From Spisula solida (taxonomy: Eukaryota > Mollusca > Bivalvia > Venerida > Mactridae): a stretch of 64,000 bases of DNA. Below, one piece after another: positions 46,163-58,195 of this stretch. A model generated the notes under the pieces. The model worked only from the letters and a program-made list of their open reading frames with translations. It did not search any database and was not told where the DNA came from. Every line of letters begins with the position of its first letter. The stretch's first letter is position 1. The stretch is taken from assembly GCA_947247005.1 (NCBI GenBank), contig OX365955.1, forward strand, positions 38,729,822-38,793,821, given 5' to 3'. The position numbers were made by a program, and so were the translations under genes.

Positions 46163-46410
46163 GCTGCCTTAGAATAAGAAGGTGGTAAGTGTTACTTACG
46201 ACTTGATAAGACTCATGTACATTTGAAATCTGCACCTCATGGCGCTTCTTATGAGCCTATTTTCGCAAATATCAGAAGTGGTCATGTTGACCAAACTGAA
46301 GTTTAAAAAGTTTGTTTTTCCATAAGTAAAGAATAGTTTTCAGACAGTTTGTTTTCATGTTTTCTCAAAATATTGATTTTGTACTTACGACCTTCTAATT
46401 CTAATCTAGC
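46163..46410. mobile_element. GCTGGCTTAGAA-type MITE, copy 5
   Basis: Starts GCTGCCTTAGAATAAGAAGG and ends CCTTCTAATTCTAATCTAGC. Its right part belongs to the larger duplication shared with 50040. Confidence 0.75.
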
Positions 46411-47108
46411 AATATGAAGACAAACAACGACTAAACACATGTTTTTTTCTTCTTCATTATATTAACGTCTTGTTGCTCAAACTTATTGTTATTGCACTGT
46501 AAACTGTTCGGAATAAAGCTATTCATTTTTGACGAATGGATTTTGTTTTAAACTATTGGACGTATCCAGGAATTCATCATTGTGTAATTTATTTGATCTC
46601 CATTGTGCTGTCACATCTTTATACGTATTTCCTAAGAAATTAAAATGGTTTCGATAAAATACTTTTGTAACATGATTGTACGTATATTTAGTATTTTGAC
46701 GGGTTTATAGTCAACTGGCAGTATATTATTCATACGGATACTATCTTGACCCACTACTAGTATATGTTCCTTTGCATTCGACCTTCAAGTCAAAAAACTA
46801 CATTTATTCACAGTACATAAGCAAAGGAGCTTTACATCAGTATCATTTTAATGACTTAAGTATGCATATGTACGACATATGAAGCTGGTTGAAACACCAA
46901 AGGCTCATATGGTGTGTCAGAGCAGACAACAGAGCTCATACACCAGCTTTGTCACCAGTATGAGCTTTCAAGAAAACGTATTTGGCATGATTCAACCAAG
47001 AAGGCAAGAAGGGTAACCGCAAGAGGAATGTTTCTTTTATCGCTATGATTTGTCGTTGTGAACGCAAAGAAGAAGAAAAAGTAGAAAAGTCGATGGACAT
47101 CGCTCTAA

Positions 47109-47309
47109 CGACTGGACGATTGTGACCACTTGAATTATAAAGTGTATAATAAAAAAACCTCGGGTGACATTGAAAGTGTCATTGACTTGTTCATCTGTGA
47201 AACTATCAGTTGTGGACATGTTTACATATCCGATAAGAAAGTGACAGTTTATACTTCAGAATATTTCATTTACTATGTTTTTAAATTATTCTGTGGGAAA
47301 GGTAGATAA
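47109..47309 (+). other. small open frame conserved in the duplication, copy A
   Basis: From CGA at 47109 the frame is open to TAA at 47307. The middle, TISCGHVYISDKKVTVYTSE, is identical at protein level in copy B. Differences include silent changes and one 3-base indel. No family was recognised. It may be a captured exon or a small unknown gene. Confidence 0.3.
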
Positions 47310-47833
47310 AATCGTATGGAAATGGGAGACAAGATATGTCTAAATAATTAAACTATACCCACCATGGTCTGTCAACAAAATTCTTAGAAAATCGAATAAT
47401 AAATTTCGGTCATACAAAGACAATGGAACTACCATAAGACATTGATCACAAAAATATATTACCATTAGCTTCTATACAACTTTGGTACAACTGGGGGCTT
47501 CAGTCGAACTCCAATCTCCGATTACTCAGACGGACACTATAACCAATAAAGCACCGAGGGCTCAATCTCTTATTTAATTATGTACTAAATACCTAACTGC
47601 AGTATTGGTATGTTGAATGGTTATAATGTTCTCGTAAAAGCAGATGTATGTTAGCTGTGAGTATTTCGTGGCTATAAAAGTTCGCGGAAATATGCCTACC
47701 ACATGAACATATAACGTGCAAGATCATTTCTAGCATTACAGTACATGTAGTTGTCTTGCCAGCACAGAGACAATTATTTTAAATTCTTCACAATTATTAT
47801 GTTGGACATTTCGGATAGATTAGAAGGAATAAA

Positions 47834-47886
47834 GGATTTTGACTTGATTCAATCATCACTTGATCACTTGAATCAAGTCAAAATCC
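47834..47886. repeat. 19-bp perfect hairpin
   Basis: Arms GGATTTTGACTTGATTCAA (47834-47852) and its exact inverse (47868-47886) with a 15-base loop. Copy B has only the left arm in diverged form. Confidence 0.75.
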
Positions 47887-47934
47887 TGTCATCTTTATCA
47901 TGTATATCGGTTATGTTTACATAGGTACCAGTAT

Positions 47935-48145
47935 AGTCCGTTTAATCAGTTCTGTTGCTTGTATACAAACATTGCAATATCATAACATTGTAGTTTTATT
48001 GTTTTAAACAAAAACACATTTAAATTCACTAAGCTACAAACCAATAAAGATAGTATCTATTAAAATTATACATACTATGAGAAATTGCAATGTTTATGCA
48101 CAATGTTATGTAAACAAGTGACTGACCTGATTAATCGAATCATAC
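47935..48145. mobile_element. MITE present in copy A, absent in copy B
   Basis: Copy B reads ACCAGTA directly into CTGTATC at about 51657. Copy A has about 210 bp between these words, with inverted ends that share TTAATCAG and a longer pair built on CAAACATTGCAAT. Confidence 0.65.
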
Positions 48146-48437
48146 CACTGTATCAGCGATAATTTTGTTGATTTCAAAGAAGCAACAAAAACTGTAACAC
48201 TCAATATACAAATACATCCGGGCTGAGTAATTGCGCAATAAATTGTGATAATATGTTGATTTAAAGGTGCGTTTCCTTTTCCTGAAATTTGACATCTATC
48301 TTCTCTACCACAACTTAATGAGTTACTGGTGAATAATGTATTTTACCTTGGGCACCAAAATAGAATAGAAATAAACAACAGAAAATGGCCTTCGTTTTAT
48401 TTAGACAAATAATTTATCGTAAATCCTCTATATCACT

Positions 48438-50039
48438 TAGTCTAAGCTCTGGTGAGCAGATTTTCAATTTTCATTTACCCCATCTGGTAGAAAACGTCAT
48501 TTGGCATTTTCGAATAATTTAGACATTCAGGCTTTGGAAAAGGTGGATGCCAGATCTGAAAGTGGTGCAGATTGTTTTAACAGGGGCAACAACTCTTGCT
48601 CCTCAAATTTACGGAAACACCCGATAGCCTATGTTCTGGTGTAAAGTTTTTGTTTTAATATGTGCATGAATATTGTTCATTTGATATGTGCATCAAATGG
48701 ACATACACCACGGCCCAGTTTGAGGTCAAGATCAGTTCAAGGTCAAATTGAGAAAAATAGCTAAAAATGAATACACTACCCAAAAGTTCTAACCCGCCAC
48801 CACAATAATGTGTTATAATTTTGTAAATACTGCACGTACTCTCATGAAATTTTGCATACCAATACTTGAATAATACTTGCATTTAATTATTGATTCATTT
48901 TGGCAGATAAAAGGCCATGTTACTCGTTACAGTCGCTTTACGTAATGAAGTCGATTGAACAAAGTCACATCATATTTCACCAAAATTGTTCATGAACACG
49001 TGCATATTGCAACGCAACAAACACGTGTTCATTAACATTTAGTACGACCGATGTCTGCCCTCCCATAAAAAAAGTAACATGCCGAGATTGACACAAAACG
49101 AACTTGGATGAAGTGTAAGAATCTTACAACAAAATTTCACAAAGGCTATTTCAATGAAATGTCAATTTTGCAAAAAGAATTTGATTGTTGATTTTAAAAA
49201 TTGGAGGTTCCTGTGAATGAAAAAAAACGAAATAATCATTAAAATAACAATTACAAACGAAATAAAAAATCATTTTTGTAATAAAAAGGAAAACTAAAGG
49301 CCGCAACTTTATACAAATTGATGACATCCAGACAGGTCAACCGCGTTCTGTGTGTGCCAAATTCAACATGCTAGGTGTTTTTCGCGCAGGAAAATCTTCA
49401 CTAACATCAAAACCGTAAATGAACACGTGCTTTTCGACACGCATGCATTATACGTGTAAATTATTCTAGATTACGTAACAAGTCTAAAACGGTGATTTAG
49501 ACCGTAAGTAGGCCAAAATAAATAAATATTTGGCTTCATTGGATATTCATATGCCATTTTGTGAAATTTCGTGTTAATGAATGCATTACTAAAAAAATAT
49601 AAATGAAATAAAAAAAAATGTCAACTAGGAATTGTGTTCACAGTGGTTTTCGTAATCTCATGAGTGTTCCTCTCGAGTCAGTTTCGACATTTTATGTGTT
49701 TTTCAAGATAAACAGTCATCAGTAATGCCGATTTTGTTTTTGGGCGCGTGAATTCTGGTCCACATGCATTGCACGTGCAAAAATGCATTATTATGCAATA
49801 CACCGAATGCATTGAAATTAACAGCAAAACGGTCAAAATAAACCAATAATCAGCTGCATCTCTTAATCTTGTATCGGTATGCGAAAGTTCAGGTGGATAT
49901 AATATTATGCATTTTTCACAAAACGGGAATGAAATAAACACTGGCGGTTTAGACCTTTTGAGGAGTGTATTTGCTCTCTATTTTTCTTAGTATAGAATGT
50001 GTTTTGAATTGAATTAGATTATAAAAATGATAGTGTGTA
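48438..50039. other. gene-free stretch
   Basis: No exon or recognisable element is seen. AACACGTG words recur around 48990-49040 and 49430, without clear array structure. Confidence 0.4.
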
Positions 50040-51939
50040 GCGCTTCCTATGAGCCTATTTTCATGGATATCAGAAGTGGCCATGTTGACCAAACTGAAGT
50101 TTAAAAAGCTTGTTTGTCCATAAGTAAAGAGTAGTTTTCAGACAGTTTTTTTCATGTTTTCTCAAAATATTGATTTTGTACTTACGACATTCTAATTCTA
50201 AACCAGCGATATGAAGATAAATAACGACTAAACACATGTTTTTCCTTCTTCAGTATGTTTACGACTTGTTGCTGAAATTCATTGTTATTGCATTGTGAAC
50301 TGTTTGGAATATGGCTATATAATTCGGACGAATGAATTTTGTTTTAAATTATTGGACGTATCCAGGAGTCCATCATTGTGTCATTTTCTAGATCTGCATT
50401 GTGCTATTGTTTGTAAATGCTGTCATATCTTTATACGTACTTCAAGCAATTAGAATGGTTTCGAGAAAATACTTTTGTAACAAGATCGTACGCATATTTA
50501 GTATTTTGACGGGTGTTTATAATAAGTCACCTTGCAGTATATTATTCATATGGATAATACCTAGACACATTCCTTGGCATTTGACCTTCAAGTCAAAGAA
50601 CTACATTTATTCACAGAACATAAGCAAAGGAGCTATACATCAGTATCATTTTAATGACTTTAGTATGCATATGTACGAAACCTAAAACTGTCTGAAACAC
50701 CAAAGGTCCATATGGTGTACCAGAGCAGACAACAGAGCACATATACCAGCTGTGTCACCTGTATGAGCTTTCAAGAAAACGTATTTGGCTAGACTCAACC
50801 AGGAAGACAAGAAAATAAGAGTGACTTCAAGAGCACGGTTTCTTTTATTACTATAATTTGTCGTAGTGAACGCAACGAAGAAGAAAAAGTAGAAAAGTCA
50901 ATGGACATCGCTCTAACGACTGGACGATTGTGACCACTTGGATTATAAAGTGTATAATAAACACCAAATCTCGGGTGACATTGAAAATGTCATTGACTTG
51001 TACATCAGTGAAACAATCAGTTGTGGACATGTTTACATATCCGATAAGAAAGTGACAGTTTATACTTCAGAATACTTCATTTACTATGTATTTAAATTAT
51101 TCTGTTGGGAATCGGAGACAAGAAATGCCTAAATAGCTAAACTGTACCCACTATGGTTTGTCAACAAAATTCTTAGAAAATCGAATAACAAATTACGGTC
51201 ATACAAAGACAATACATGGAACTACCATAAGACATTGATCACAAAAAATTCGCAATCTCTGTTTACTCAGACGGACACCATAACCAATAAAGAACCGAGG
51301 GTTCAATCTCTTATGTAATTATGTACTAAATACCTAACTACAGTATTGGTATTTTGAACGGTAATGTACTCGTTAAAGCAGATGTATGTTAGCTGTGAGT
51401 ATTTCGCAGCTATAAAAGTTCGCGGAAATATGCCTATCACGCGAACATAGAACGTGCAAGATCATTTCTAGGATTACAGAAGTTGTCTTGTCAACACATC
51501 GACAAGTATTCCAAATCTTCACAATTACTAGTACATGTATTATGTTCGACACTTTGGCTTGATTGGAAGGAATAAAGTATTTTGACTTGATTTTAATCAT
51601 TTTTTTATCATGTTAGTTACGGTCAGTTATATCGCTGATGTTAACACAGGTACCAGTACTCTGTATCCGCGATTATTTTGTTTTTTTCCAAAGAAGCCAC
51701 AAATACTTTAAACATTATGATGTATACAGATGCATTCCGACTGCTGAGTAATTTCTTTTTCCTGAAAGACACGCACTGTATAATTGTCTTCTCTACCACA
51801 AATTAATAAGTTGCTGGTAAGTATATATAATTTATATTGTAAGTTACCTTGAGAACGAAAATAGAATAGAAACACAACAGAAAACGGCCTTCGTTTTATA
51901 TTTATACAAATAATTTGCTGTATACCCTCTACATCACCA
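50040..51939 (+). repeat. large direct duplication, copy B
   Basis: Second copy of 46241-48437. It starts within a GCTGGCTTAGAA-type MITE (right end at 50208), so the MITE was present before duplication and its left part is missing here. Ends near AAAACGGCCTTCGTTTTATA. Confidence 0.85.
50917..51132 (+). other. small open frame conserved in the duplication, copy B
   Basis: Open from CGA at 50917 to TAA at 51130-51132. It matches 47109-47309 at protein level, starting RLDDCDHLDYKVYNK. A stop (TAA) directly precedes the frame in both copies, and no ATG lies near its start. Confidence 0.3.
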
Positions 51940-52939
51940 GTTGTTTTGTATCTAAAATGATAGGGAATGATAGGGAATGCAGCACTCAACTGGAACAGCC
52001 AAGCACAGAAAACATCAAAACAAAATAGAACATAATTACACTGCACAACACAAACCCATTCGGTTAAATACATAGCCACGGGCTGACTCTCGCCAGATCT
52101 GGGTTCGGTATGTGCGTTGGTCAAGGTACTAGTATAGTCATCCGTGACATTAGCTATAGATGGTTATATGTTCTTTGTATTTGGAATTATGCAGGGATAG
52201 TTTATCATGTTCTCTTGTTGCGGAGCAGTAAGGTTGTTGATTAATTACAGAAAAACATATAGAGCAATGAAAAGGGTAGATGTCTAGATATAAAGGACTT
52301 GTAAATAAATACAAACATGTTTTTATTATATTGAGGAGTAAAATTACTGATTCCCCTTACATAGATGATGATCTCATGACGTCATATTTCACAACCGTAG
52401 GGATGCAGGACAGCCCAAGGAACTGAATGTGGAGGGTTAGACCCTTAGCTGAGACATAGCCGAGTGGTTAATATGGTGATAGCAATATAACGCTATTGGA
52501 GCTCTGTCGGGACAGTCTAGACAACATACATAACGGCAATAATGTCATTTGAATTTAAAGCTCACTTTAGGAAGAATATTTAAGTTAGTCGAAACGTCGA
52601 ATGCAGAGACTGGAGTTAAATTTGTATCAACCAATTAACAAGCTCACTATATGAAATAACATGTTTTGTGTTTGTTGTCTTGGCCTAAAGTTATGTTAGC
52701 TAGTCCATGAGTCATATAACTTCTGTATGTAAACAAACGGATCAAACGTAAATTCAGCGTGCTGGGTCGCTGTTATCTCTTTAATCGTTATATTTGTATT
52801 TAATGACAATATAATACATGGTGACGTGTATCTAATATATATAGATTACTATAAGATAGTCTAACATTAAATTCATCTTTAAAATAACTTCCCATCATGA
52901 TAGTAAAGAACTGTTTGGATTACAGACATCTCGTACAAA
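51940..52939. other. gene-free stretch with repeat fragments
   Basis: A GGCAGCACTCAAC-family fragment lies at 51955-52080. A tRNA-like segment at 52446-52520 is described separately. GTCGAAACGTCG at about 52586 resembles the retroelement word at 19945. Confidence 0.45.
52446..52520 (+). mobile_element. tRNA-like segment (SINE head)
   Basis: CATAGCCGAGTGGTTAATAT has the box A of a serine/leucine-type tRNA. A box B is weak. Not a working tRNA. Confidence 0.4.
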
Positions 52940-53360
52940 CAGTGTGGCAATACCACGTGGTTTTTGGCTACAGATCCAAGTAGAAATGTGTAAACATTGG
53001 AACACAAATGTAGCCATAAGTATTTTATTTCTTCATCGATTTCTATGAAATATACGCCACGCTAAGGGAAACACTATTTTCTTTCCATAAAATATTCAGA
53101 AAAATTCTGCGACCGTGCCGTTTTGTCCATTACCCTGTGAAACCGTGGAACGTGTACGTTTCACAGGGTAATGGAAAAATCGTTAAAGATGCTGAAAAAT
53201 ACCTTATATTTCATGGAAAGCAAATAATTTCCCCCTTAGCGTGGCGTATATTTTATTGAAATCGATGAAGAAATAAAATACTTATGGCTATTTTATTGTC
53301 CAATGTTTACAAAATGTTTCTTGTAACTGTAGCCAAAAGTCACGTGGTATTGCTACACTG
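52940..53360. mobile_element. 421-bp fold-back element with 5-bp duplication
   Basis: Nearly the whole element is an inverted repeat. Outer ends are CAGTGTGGCAATACCACGTG and, reversed, CAGTGTAGCAATACCACGTG. The centre is a perfect 18-bp hairpin (53126-53143 and 53158-53175, TCCATTACCCTGTGAAAC). Direct repeat ACAAA flanks it at 52935-52939 and 53361-53365. Not assigned to a superfamily. Confidence 0.85.
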
Positions 53361-53471
53361 ACAAACTAAGGAACACATTTTGAAGCTACGCATGAAATAA
53401 AATTAGTTCTATTATTATAGATAAGATGTCTCGTCTCAATGGCACATACTCTCCCAATGAGCTAATACGAT

Positions 53472-53705
53472 ATCTCACCACCGAAAAGAACATGCACCAA
53501 TCTCTTGAATAATCCCAATCTGAGCTATGTCTGAGATCAAATTTTGTCCCCAATCATTGAGATTATATGAGAATATGAGTTTCGACTCAAGTTCAGAAGC
53601 TGAAAATGAAAATATTCCCAGAGTTTCTAAGAGCTTGATATTTATCTCAAACACATACTTTGATCTGAGCAGAATCTCAATTAGAGTTGAGATTTCTGTT
53701 TAGTC
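53472..53705. mobile_element. diverged GAGAT-rich MITE related to the GGCCCCGATCTCCCG family
   Basis: Contains TCTGAGCAGAATCTCAATTAG and GTTGAGATTTCTG as in the other copies, but the termini are not intact. Confidence 0.4.
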
Positions 53706-53770
53706 CGCTTAAATAATTTGGCACCAATAAAGTACTTAACTATACATTTATGTTTAACGATGCGGACTCA

Positions 53771-53846
53771 TATGTCGCCAATAGGGATCGAATCCGCAGC
53801 TACCCGGACCGAAGGCAAATGGGCTAGTAATAACCACTATACCACG
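53771..53846 (-). mobile_element. tRNA-like segment, minus strand
   Basis: Reverse complement carries GTGGTATAGTGGTTATTACT and GCGGATTCGATCCC, like boxes A and B of a tRNA. Likely SINE-derived. Confidence 0.5.
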
Positions 53847-54409
53847 ACAAATTTCTTCCCACAAATAAAACACATAATTTCATTTTTCAAATTCGCTAAA
53901 TTAAACCATAATATATCAAACTATAAACCAAACGTTTGACTAATTAGTTAATACGGGGTGGGTTGGAATGTTTATTAGGCTCAAAACAATTTAGAAACAG
54001 ACGCATCAAAAGGATTCCCTTGTTAGCCTGGTTAACTACGCGGTAAACAATTTGTTAATTTAATAACTTTCGACATATATATCAGTGTATGATCTAGCGT
54101 TCTTAATTTAAAATACATCTATGAATGATCAAGCGAACCATTAACTTTCGCAGTCAGTTTTTTATGAATACATATAAACGAACGAACCACCTGTTGATCG
54201 GTATAAAGAAAAAAACGAATGAGATTTAAACTCATCGTCTGTAGAAAATCTTACAGTCGTGAGATTTCATGATGATAAGCATTGATAAATATTGAACTAG
54301 TTTGCGATATTCGGATGATTCATAATTTCGGATCAATGGTGTTATCTATATTGTGGAAAGGTGCATAGCATGAACATGTCAAAAGGATTGAATTTATTTA
54401 CACTCGTGT

Positions 54410-54880
54410 TTGCTTGGATTACGATTTTCGCTGACGTGTGAACTTCGTTCGTTGTGGTTCATTCTGAAATTAATTTTGCAGTTGAAATGATTTTAATACG
54501 AACACGCTGATTGGATAACGGTTTCTGCTGATTTCGGAACTTTGTTGGTAGTGGTTAATTTTGTAATTAATTTTGTGGTTGAAATGATAATATGCGTATT
54601 GATTCGATTACGGTTTCCGCAGATTTAAGAACTTTGTTGGTAGTGGTTAATTTTGTAATTAATTTTGCGGTTAAAAATGATAATATGCGTATTGATTCGA
54701 TTACGGTTTCCGCAGATTTCTGAAACTTGTTGATAGTGGTTAATTTGGAAATTAATTTTGCAGTTGAAACAAAAATACGCATATTGACACGATTACGAGT
54801 TTGGCTGACTTCTGAACTTGTCGGTTGTGGTTACAGTAGACATTTTGCGGTAGACATTTTGCGGTTGAAACATTTATACG
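54410..54880 (+). repeat. 92-bp tandem repeat, 4 to 5 diverged copies
   Basis: GTTGGTAGTGGTTAATTT recurs at 54544, 54636 and (diverged) 54729, with GATTACGGTTTCCGC between. Ends fade into single-copy sequence. Confidence 0.85.
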
Positions 54881-55515
54881 CGATTTGCAATGTTATTGTC
54901 CATAGTGTTATTGTTGTTCACGTCTGGATAGGAAGTAAAATACTAAATGATTCAAACAGATAACAATTATCGGATGTTATAAGGAAATGACGCATATAAT
55001 TGAAAACTGAAACCTGAAGTGAAACCAACTTACAGTGTGGGTTAAAATGTTATGTTGAAAATGTTTGAAACTTCGGTCAACTCTTTAATTTATAATCCGT
55101 AAAAGGTGATAACATTGTTTACATTTCACTGCGCATGCGGGGACCTCAAGTGTACTTATTGGGTAATGTGGTAATCAGGTTTTATAATATGTTTAATGGA
55201 ACGAAATTAGTTATCAAAATATACTAAAAGTGAAAGTGTATTTTATTTATATTTCATTGTTAAAATCAAGTGCTTAAACGTAATTATATGAGAGTGATAA
55301 ACTTGAAATAGTATGTGGCCAAATTATTTAACTAAAGGATTAAGTGTATGATGTACGTAAAATATTTTTTATTAAATTGAGGAGGATTTATTGTGCTAAC
55401 GGAAATTACCATCAACATCATAGATGCATAATGAAGTGATTCTCTTTGATGAAAATTTACATTCTGTCGGGTGAAACGTTACATTCTGTTGGATGAAAGG
55501 AAACCAAAATTTGCG

Positions 55516-55570
55516 ATGAAAGGTGCCGTGCATATAGTTGTCCTGGGTAAAGAGAATGTAGGAAAGACAG
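55516..55570 (+). CDS. first exon of a probable Ras-like small GTPase (partial)
   Basis: The ATG at 55516 starts MKGAVHIVVLGKENVGKT plus one base, followed by donor GTACGT at 55571. G-x-x-x-x-G-K-T is a complete P-loop after a hydrophobic strand, as in Ras-family GTPases; RERG/RASL-like members are similar from memory. The phase-1 end fits a following Ala or Ser. I found no downstream exon with switch I, DxxG or NKxD motifs up to 64000, so the gene is incomplete here. Short length limits certainty; a chance P-loop cannot be excluded. Confidence 0.55.
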
Positions 55571-56560
55571 GTACGTACCACTAGCTTGAACCCTTTCATA
55601 AATTCTGTGTACGTATCCATAGCTTGAACCCTTTTATAAATTCTGTGTACGTTTCACTAGCTTGAACCCTTTCATAAATTATGTGTACGTTTCACTAGCT
55701 TGAACCCTTTCATAAATTCTGTGTGCGTATCACTAGCTTGAACCCTTTCATAAATTCTGTGTACGTATCACTAGCTTGGACCCTTTCATAAATTATGTGT
55801 ACGTATCACTAGCTTGAACCCTTTCATAAATTCTGTGTACGTTTCACTAGCTTGAACCCTTTCATAAATTATGTGTACGTTTCACTAGCTTGAACCCTTT
55901 CATAAATTCTGTGTACGTATCCATAGCTTGAACCCTTTCATAAATTCTGTGTACGTATCACTAGCTTGAACCCTTTCATAAATTCTGTGTGCGTATCACT
56001 AGCTTGAACCCTTTCATAAATTCTGTGTACGTATCACTAGCTTGAACCCTTTCATAAATTATGCGTGCGTTTCACTAGCTTTAGCCCTTTCATAAATTAT
56101 GTGTACGTATCACTAGCTAGAACCCTTTCATAAATTCTGTGTACGTATCACTAGCTGCTTGAACACTTTTATAAATTATATGTACGTATCACTAGCTTGA
56201 ACCCTTTCATAAATTCTGTGTACGTATCACTAGCTTGAACCCTTTCATAAATTATGCGTGCGTTTCACTAGCTTTAGCCCTTTCATAAATTATGTGTCCG
56301 TATCATTAGCTTGAACCCTTTCATAAATTCTGTATACGTATCACTAGCTTGAACCCTTTCATAAATTATGTGTCCGTATCATTAGCTTGAACCCTTTCAT
56401 AAATTATGTGTCCGTATCATTAGCTTGAACCCTTTCATAAATTCTGCATACGTATCACTAGCTTGAACCCTTTCATAAAGTATATGTACTTATCACTAGC
56501 TAGAACCCTTTCATAAATTCTGCGTACGTATCCATAGCTTGAACCATTTCATAAATTCTG
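55571..56560 (+). repeat. 38-bp minisatellite starting at the GTPase exon's splice donor, about 26 copies
   Basis: The unit is GTACGTATCACTAGCTTGAA CCCTTTCATAAATTCTGT. Copy 1 begins exactly at the donor of exon 1, and most copies repeat GTACGT. AGCTTGAACC at 55621 and 55659 gives the 38-bp period. Variants (ATTATGTGTCCG, ATTATGCGTGCG) recur in blocks, pointing to block duplications. Confidence 0.95.
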
Positions 56561-57178
56561 GGAATAAACCATACTAAAATATAGCTTGAACTCATCCAGT
56601 GCGCATCAATCTAGCATCAACCATTATTATTAAACTCTAAAAACACATTTAATGCGGAGAAAATGTCAATAGGACAAGCTAGTACATGATGTTGGTGATT
56701 TATTCCAGGAAATCTGCAGACGTTTATGAAAGCAGAATTGTCAGAAAGAGTCGTAAAAACTGATATAAACATATAGACAAAACATAGTATTTCACAATTC
56801 TCCATACGTTTGAAAAACAATTTATTGCAGTACATTTCAAACAAATATTGTGGTTATATATATATATAGGGCTTAAATCATCGGAGAATATCAAAATCTG
56901 TAATTAGTATAGACATTGAATATATTTTGAAAGAACTTGTGCCAACTTTATATTCGGAAAGCCAGTTTATGAGAAAACAACATTCCTACTTCTCATATTA
57001 AGTTAATTTTAATGTTACCCAACACCCAATAAAACATGCAACCTGTAGAGCTGTACATCAGCGGTACTAAATATTTGTATGCTCAAATAAATATACGATG
57101 TAATAATATATATCGTGCATAATCCTTTTAAACTGATGTCAGTGACCATGTATTCAAAGTTAAAAGCATCCCCTCCCA

Positions 57179-57430
57179 GGCCCCGATCTCCCGAAGCATC
57201 TCAATCTGAGCAAGATCTCATCTTAAATATTGGCATGTGTCTTTGTGTTAATTTCCATACGAGGCTGGGCTCAACATTAGCATCACTAAAAAGAAATGTT
57301 GTTCTGAGTTTGTAACATTAAACTTTCAAAGGCTGGAGCTCCAGATTCATCACTAATTCCGACTCTAAATTTAGCAAAATCTCAATTTGAGTTGAGATTT
57401 CTACTTGAGATGCTTCGGGGGATCGGGGCT
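57179..57430. mobile_element. GGCCCCGATCTCCCG MITE, copy 3
   Basis: Inverted ends GGCCCCGATCTCCCGAAGCA and TGCTTCGGGGGATCGGGGCT. 252 bp, the same length as the copy at 58916 and very similar to it. Confidence 0.9.
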
Positions 57431-57523
57431 AGAATGGGATTCTACAGATTGTATCCTGGGCAATTAGAGGCCGGTGATACATTGTATCGGTTTAGCTCCC
57501 TTGTATAGGAGCAGTTCTGGGAT

Positions 57524-57663
57524 GGTATTCAATATTGATCTTACTTGACTTAAGGATAAGGACAACCAATCAGATCACACCATATTAAACTATTGGTCAG
57601 TAACAGGCGATATGATTGGCTATCCGCTTATTCTCCAATTAAATCTGATCAATATTGAATACC
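57524..57663. repeat. 140-bp inverted repeat
   Basis: Arms GGTATTCAATATTGATC (57524-57540) and its exact inverse (57647-57663). The interior ACCAATCAGAT/ATGATTGGCT is also partly inverted. It directly precedes the 85-bp minisatellite. Confidence 0.7.
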
Positions 57664-57705
57664 ACGCCATTGGAATAGTTGACCCACTGTCAGGATAATA
57701 TGAAT

Positions 57706-58195
57706 GACATTGCTGCCTTGTTTGACGAGCATTGTATATGTATAAGGGTCGTTCCTGGATTGGTTGGACAAGTGTCATGGTCATGTGACTGGTATATGTC
57801 CCTTGTTTGACGATCAGTGTATATGTATAAGGGTCGTTCCTGAACTGGTTGGCCAAGTGTCAGGGTCATGTGACTGGTATATATCCCTTGCTTGACGATC
57901 AGTGTATATGTATAAGGGTCGTTCCTTAACTGGTTGGCCAAGCGTCAGGGTCATGTGACTGGTTTATATCCCTTCTTTGACGATCAGTCTGTATGTTTAA
58001 GGGTCGTTCCTGAACTGGTTGGCCAAGTGTCAGAGTCATGTGACTGGTACATATTCATTGCTTGACGATCAGTGTATATGTATAAGGGTCGTTGCTGAAC
58101 TGGTTGGCCAAGTGGCAGGGTCATGTGACTGGTATATGTCCCTTGTTTGACGATCAGTGTATATGTATAAGGGTAGTTAATGGACTGGTTGGTCC
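57706..58195. repeat. 85-bp minisatellite, about 6 copies
   Basis: TTGACGATCAG at 57807, 57892 and 57977 fixes the period. Each unit has GGGTCATGTGACTGG, which contains an E-box-like CATGTG. Open frames on the minus strand follow from the repetition. Confidence 0.9.

Larger units (their letters stand above)
46241..48437 (+). repeat. large direct duplication, copy A
   Basis: Aligns with 50040-51939 over almost its whole length, for example CAAACAACGACTAAACACAT, CAAAGGCTCATATGGTGT and AGAAAATGGCCTTCGTTTTA. It has a MITE insertion (about 47935-48145) missing from copy B, and a 19-bp perfect hairpin at 47834-47886. Confidence 0.85.

Noticed and set aside
50401..50685. 94-codon plus-strand frame in duplication copy B
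   Set aside because: The matching region of copy A has in-frame stops, so it is not conserved as coding.
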